Below are positions 62,426-64,000 of a DNA stretch of 64,000 nucleotides, in pieces. Positions within the stretch are counted from its first letter, which is position 1. Each line of letters opens with the position of its first letter. Under the pieces are notes generated by a model that made no database searches, had not been told where the DNA came from, and was given only the letters and a program-made list of their open reading frames with translations. Origin of the DNA: Mannheimia indoligenes. GTDB lineage: Bacteria > Pseudomonadota > Gammaproteobacteria > Enterobacterales > Pasteurellaceae. Position numbers and translations under genes: made by a program. The stretch spans positions 81,696 to 145,695 of the forward strand of contig NZ_JBAJJM010000004.1 of assembly GCF_036880405.1 (NCBI RefSeq). The letters are read 5' to 3'.

Positions 62426-62743
62426 ATGCAATTTAAAGATTTTTTAGCCACTTTTCCGGCTATCGACCATCTTGCCGGCTTAAATGTGCTGAACGAGCAA
62501 GGTGAACTTATCCACAACATTCCGGCAATTGAAGGGAAATTAGGTTCTCTGAAACTTTACAACGCACTATTTGCAAAATTTAATGGAAAATTGACCGCTT
62601 GTGCGGCTGAACAAGGTTTAGAATGGTTTGCAGAACACGTGGAAGATGCTAAAAACAATCTAGGCAAGCACCCCAATATTGATTTGCTATTTAAAGTGGT
62701 GAATGAAGATTTAACTTTAACCTTAGAGCCGATTGCTAAGTAG
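62426..62743 (+). CDS. DUF2322 family protein
   Basis: 105-residue cytoplasmic protein. The blocks FPAIDHLAGLNVLNEQGELIHNIPAIEGKLGSLKLYNAL, AAEQGLEWFAEHVEDAKNNLGKHPNIDLLF match what I recall of DUF2322, a family of unknown function. No signal peptide or membrane segment. AGGGAG lies 6 bases before the ATG. An exact uptake signal (ACCGCTTGT) lies within the gene. It is a single gene between the fhuA terminator and a bidirectional terminator shared with the convergent tal. Confidence 0.8.
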   Translation: MQFKDFLATFPAIDHLAGLNVLNEQGELIHNIPAIEGKLGSLKLYNALFAKFNGKLTACAAEQGLEWFAEHVEDAKNNLGKHPNIDLLFKVVNEDLTLTLEPIAK

Positions 62744-62760
62744 TCTTAATCTATAAAACA

Positions 62761-62789
62761 AAACCCACTTTAGTGATTAAAGTGGGTTT
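62761..62789. terminator. Bidirectional terminator between DUF2322 gene and tal
   Basis: Perfect 12-bp stem AAACCCACTTTA/TAAAGTGGGTTT (62761-62772 with 62778-62789), 5-base loop, A and T flanks. Confidence 0.87.
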
Positions 62790-62810
62790 CTTATTTAACT
62801 GATTGAAAAG

Positions 62811-63758
62811 TTAGAGTTTTGCTGACAGCATTGCTTCTAATTTTTCTTGGTCGATAGCAAATTTACGAATCCCTTCCGCTAATTTTTCAACTGCCATTGG
62901 GTCTTGGTTATGCTCCCAATAGAATTCCGCTTCAGTCATCGGTGCAGGACGAGCTTTCACTTCACCAGTGTATTCTAATTTACGTACTAAAGTTTCATTG
63001 CTTTCTTGTAATGCTTTTAATAATGGTGGTGCGATGGTTAAACGGTCGCAACCTGCTAATTCAACAATTTCACCTACATTACGGAAACTTGCACCCATTA
63101 CTACAGTTTTGTAACCATATTGTTTGTAGTAGTTGTAAATATTGGTTACAGAAATCACACCAGGATCTTCCGCTGGAGCATATTCTTTCCCTTCATTTGC
63201 TTTATACCAATCTAAAATACGACCTACGAATGGTGAGATTAAGTAAACACCAGCTTCTGCACAAGCACGAGCTTGAGCTTGAGAGAATAACAATGTTAAG
63301 TTACAGTTGATGCCTTCTTTTTCTAATACTTCTGCCGCACGGATACCTTGCCAAGTAGAAGCAATTTTAATTAAGATGCGATCATTGCTAATACCTGCCG
63401 CATTATATAAAGCGATTAACTTGCGTGCTTTTGCAATGGTTTTTTCTGTATCGTAAGAAAAACGAGCATCAACTTCGGTTGAAATTCGACCCGGTACGAG
63501 TTTTAAAATCTCTAAACCAATGTTTACCGCTAATTTATCTTCTGCATCAACTAATTGTTGAGCTTTATCATTGCTCTGTGCTTTTGCATAAGCAACCGCA
63601 TCCTCAATTAATGGAGCATATTGCGGCAGTGCAGAAGCACTTAAAATTAAAGATGGGTTGGTTGTCGCATCTTCAGGTTTATAAAGCTTCATCGCCTCAA
63701 TATCGCCTGTATCTGCAACGACTACGGTAACTTTGCGTAATTCATCTAATTGGCTCAT
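62811..63758 (-). CDS. tal: Transaldolase
   Basis: Transfers dihydroxyacetone between sugar phosphates in the non-oxidative pentose phosphate pathway. 315 residues, class I (TalB-like). The Schiff-base lysine is Lys131 in ILIKIASTWQG; other signatures are DATTNPSLIL (30-40) and ISPFVGRILDWYK. AAGGAAGAA lies upstream of the ATG. A CRP site lies about 90 bases upstream of the start codon. Works with RpiA and RbsK products. Confidence 0.96.
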   Translation of the reverse strand: MSQLDELRKVTVVVADTGDIEAMKLYKPEDATTNPSLILSASALPQYAPLIEDAVAYAKAQSNDKAQQLVDAEDKLAVNIGLEILKLVPGRISTEVDARFSYDTEKTIAKARKLIALYNAAGISNDRILIKIASTWQGIRAAEVLEKEGINCNLTLLFSQAQARACAEAGVYLISPFVGRILDWYKANEGKEYAPAEDPGVISVTNIYNYYKQYGYKTVVMGASFRNVGEIVELAGCDRLTIAPPLLKALQESNETLVRKLEYTGEVKARPAPMTEAEFYWEHNQDPMAVEKLAEGIRKFAIDQEKLEAMLSAKL

Positions 63759-64000
63759 ATTTCTTCCTTATATATGATGTTGATAATGAAAAATAAGTTT
63801 GCAAATAATAGCAGTAACAACTTCAAAAGAGTAAATAATTTTGTGATATAGATCACGTTTTTATAAAATAACTAGACGGAGATTTATTCAGATATGCTGA
63901 TTAAAGCAAATTTAGTGCATAAATAATCACTTTTAGCTAACAGAATAATCAAATTGCCGAGAAATTCAACAAGCGGTGATTTTTTTAAAATTTTTTACAA
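63759..64000. other. Upstream region of tal, no gene seen
   Basis: AT-rich region with the tal CRP site (63842-63857) and one exact uptake signal (ACAAGCGGT near 63969) at the window edge. No open frame with a ribosome site was found. Confidence 0.5.
63842..63857. promoter_or_regulatory. CRP site upstream of tal
   Basis: TGTGA-TATAGA-TCACG, one mismatch to the consensus palindrome, about 85-100 bases upstream of the tal ATG on the minus strand. Confidence 0.7.

Overview
The window is chromosomal DNA from a member of the Pasteurellaceae. Exact copies of the uptake signal ACAAGCGGT (or ACCGCTTGT on the other strand) occur about thirty times on both strands, inside and between genes. This is the Actinobacillus pleuropneumoniae/Mannheimia type of signal, not the Haemophilus influenzae AAGTGCGGT type. 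Protein similarity recalled from memory (NadR, ArcA, LldEFG, RbsDACBKR, an FhuCDBA order as in A. pleuropneumoniae) agrees. I cannot fix the species; Mannheimia, Actinobacillus or a close relative fits. No rRNA, tRNA, CRISPR array, prophage or transposase gene was seen.
Layout. 1-6.1 kb: tail of aqpZ, a 46-residue lipoprotein, slyD, ilvA, glmM, rpiA and serA, all on +. 6.1-9.5 kb (-): a small outer-membrane barrel, arcA, a metallophosphoesterase and nadR. 9.7-16.1 kb (+): ribF, ileS, pssA and rlmB. 16.1-23.7 kb (-): a four-gene family-5 ABC importer (peptide/nickel type) with a MITE-like element inside the operon, a phosphodiester glycosidase, and prfC. 23.8-26.6 kb (+): a PBP7-type DD-endopeptidase, pth and ychF. 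26.6-32.3 kb: a SIMPL protein (-), then the L-lactate operon lctP-lldEFG (+) behind a well-placed CRP site.
32.4-41.5 kb (-): a five-gene type I restriction-modification locus in the order half-size S, M, full S, AlbA_2/HATPase protein, R. 41.7-44.6 kb: rph (-), yicC and ygfZ (+), and a ferredoxin (-). 44.8-50.7 kb (+): the ribose operon rbsDACBKR with a palindromic operator. 50.7-54.2 kb: narP (-), rlmKL and trmL (+). 54.3-56.4 kb (+): nagB-nagA behind a perfect CRP site. 56.5-62.4 kb (+): hydroxamate siderophore uptake fhuCDBA. 62.4-63.8 kb: a DUF2322 protein (+) and transaldolase (-), with another CRP site.
Functionally the window mixes housekeeping genes with host-substrate use: lactate, ribose, amino sugars and siderophore iron, three of them apparently under CRP control. 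The accessory part is the restriction locus. The most notable sequence-level observations are: (1) a degenerate 12-bp repeat in the restriction-associated ATPase gene carrying a +1/-1 compensated slip at a C7 tract; (2) a half-size specificity gene upstream of and overlapping hsdM; (3) a 166-bp element with perfect 40-bp inverted ends inside an ABC operon; (4) a dispersed 28-bp GTAGGGGC palindrome, one copy of which forms the N-terminal codons of fhuB; and (5) inverted pairs of uptake signals used as terminators.
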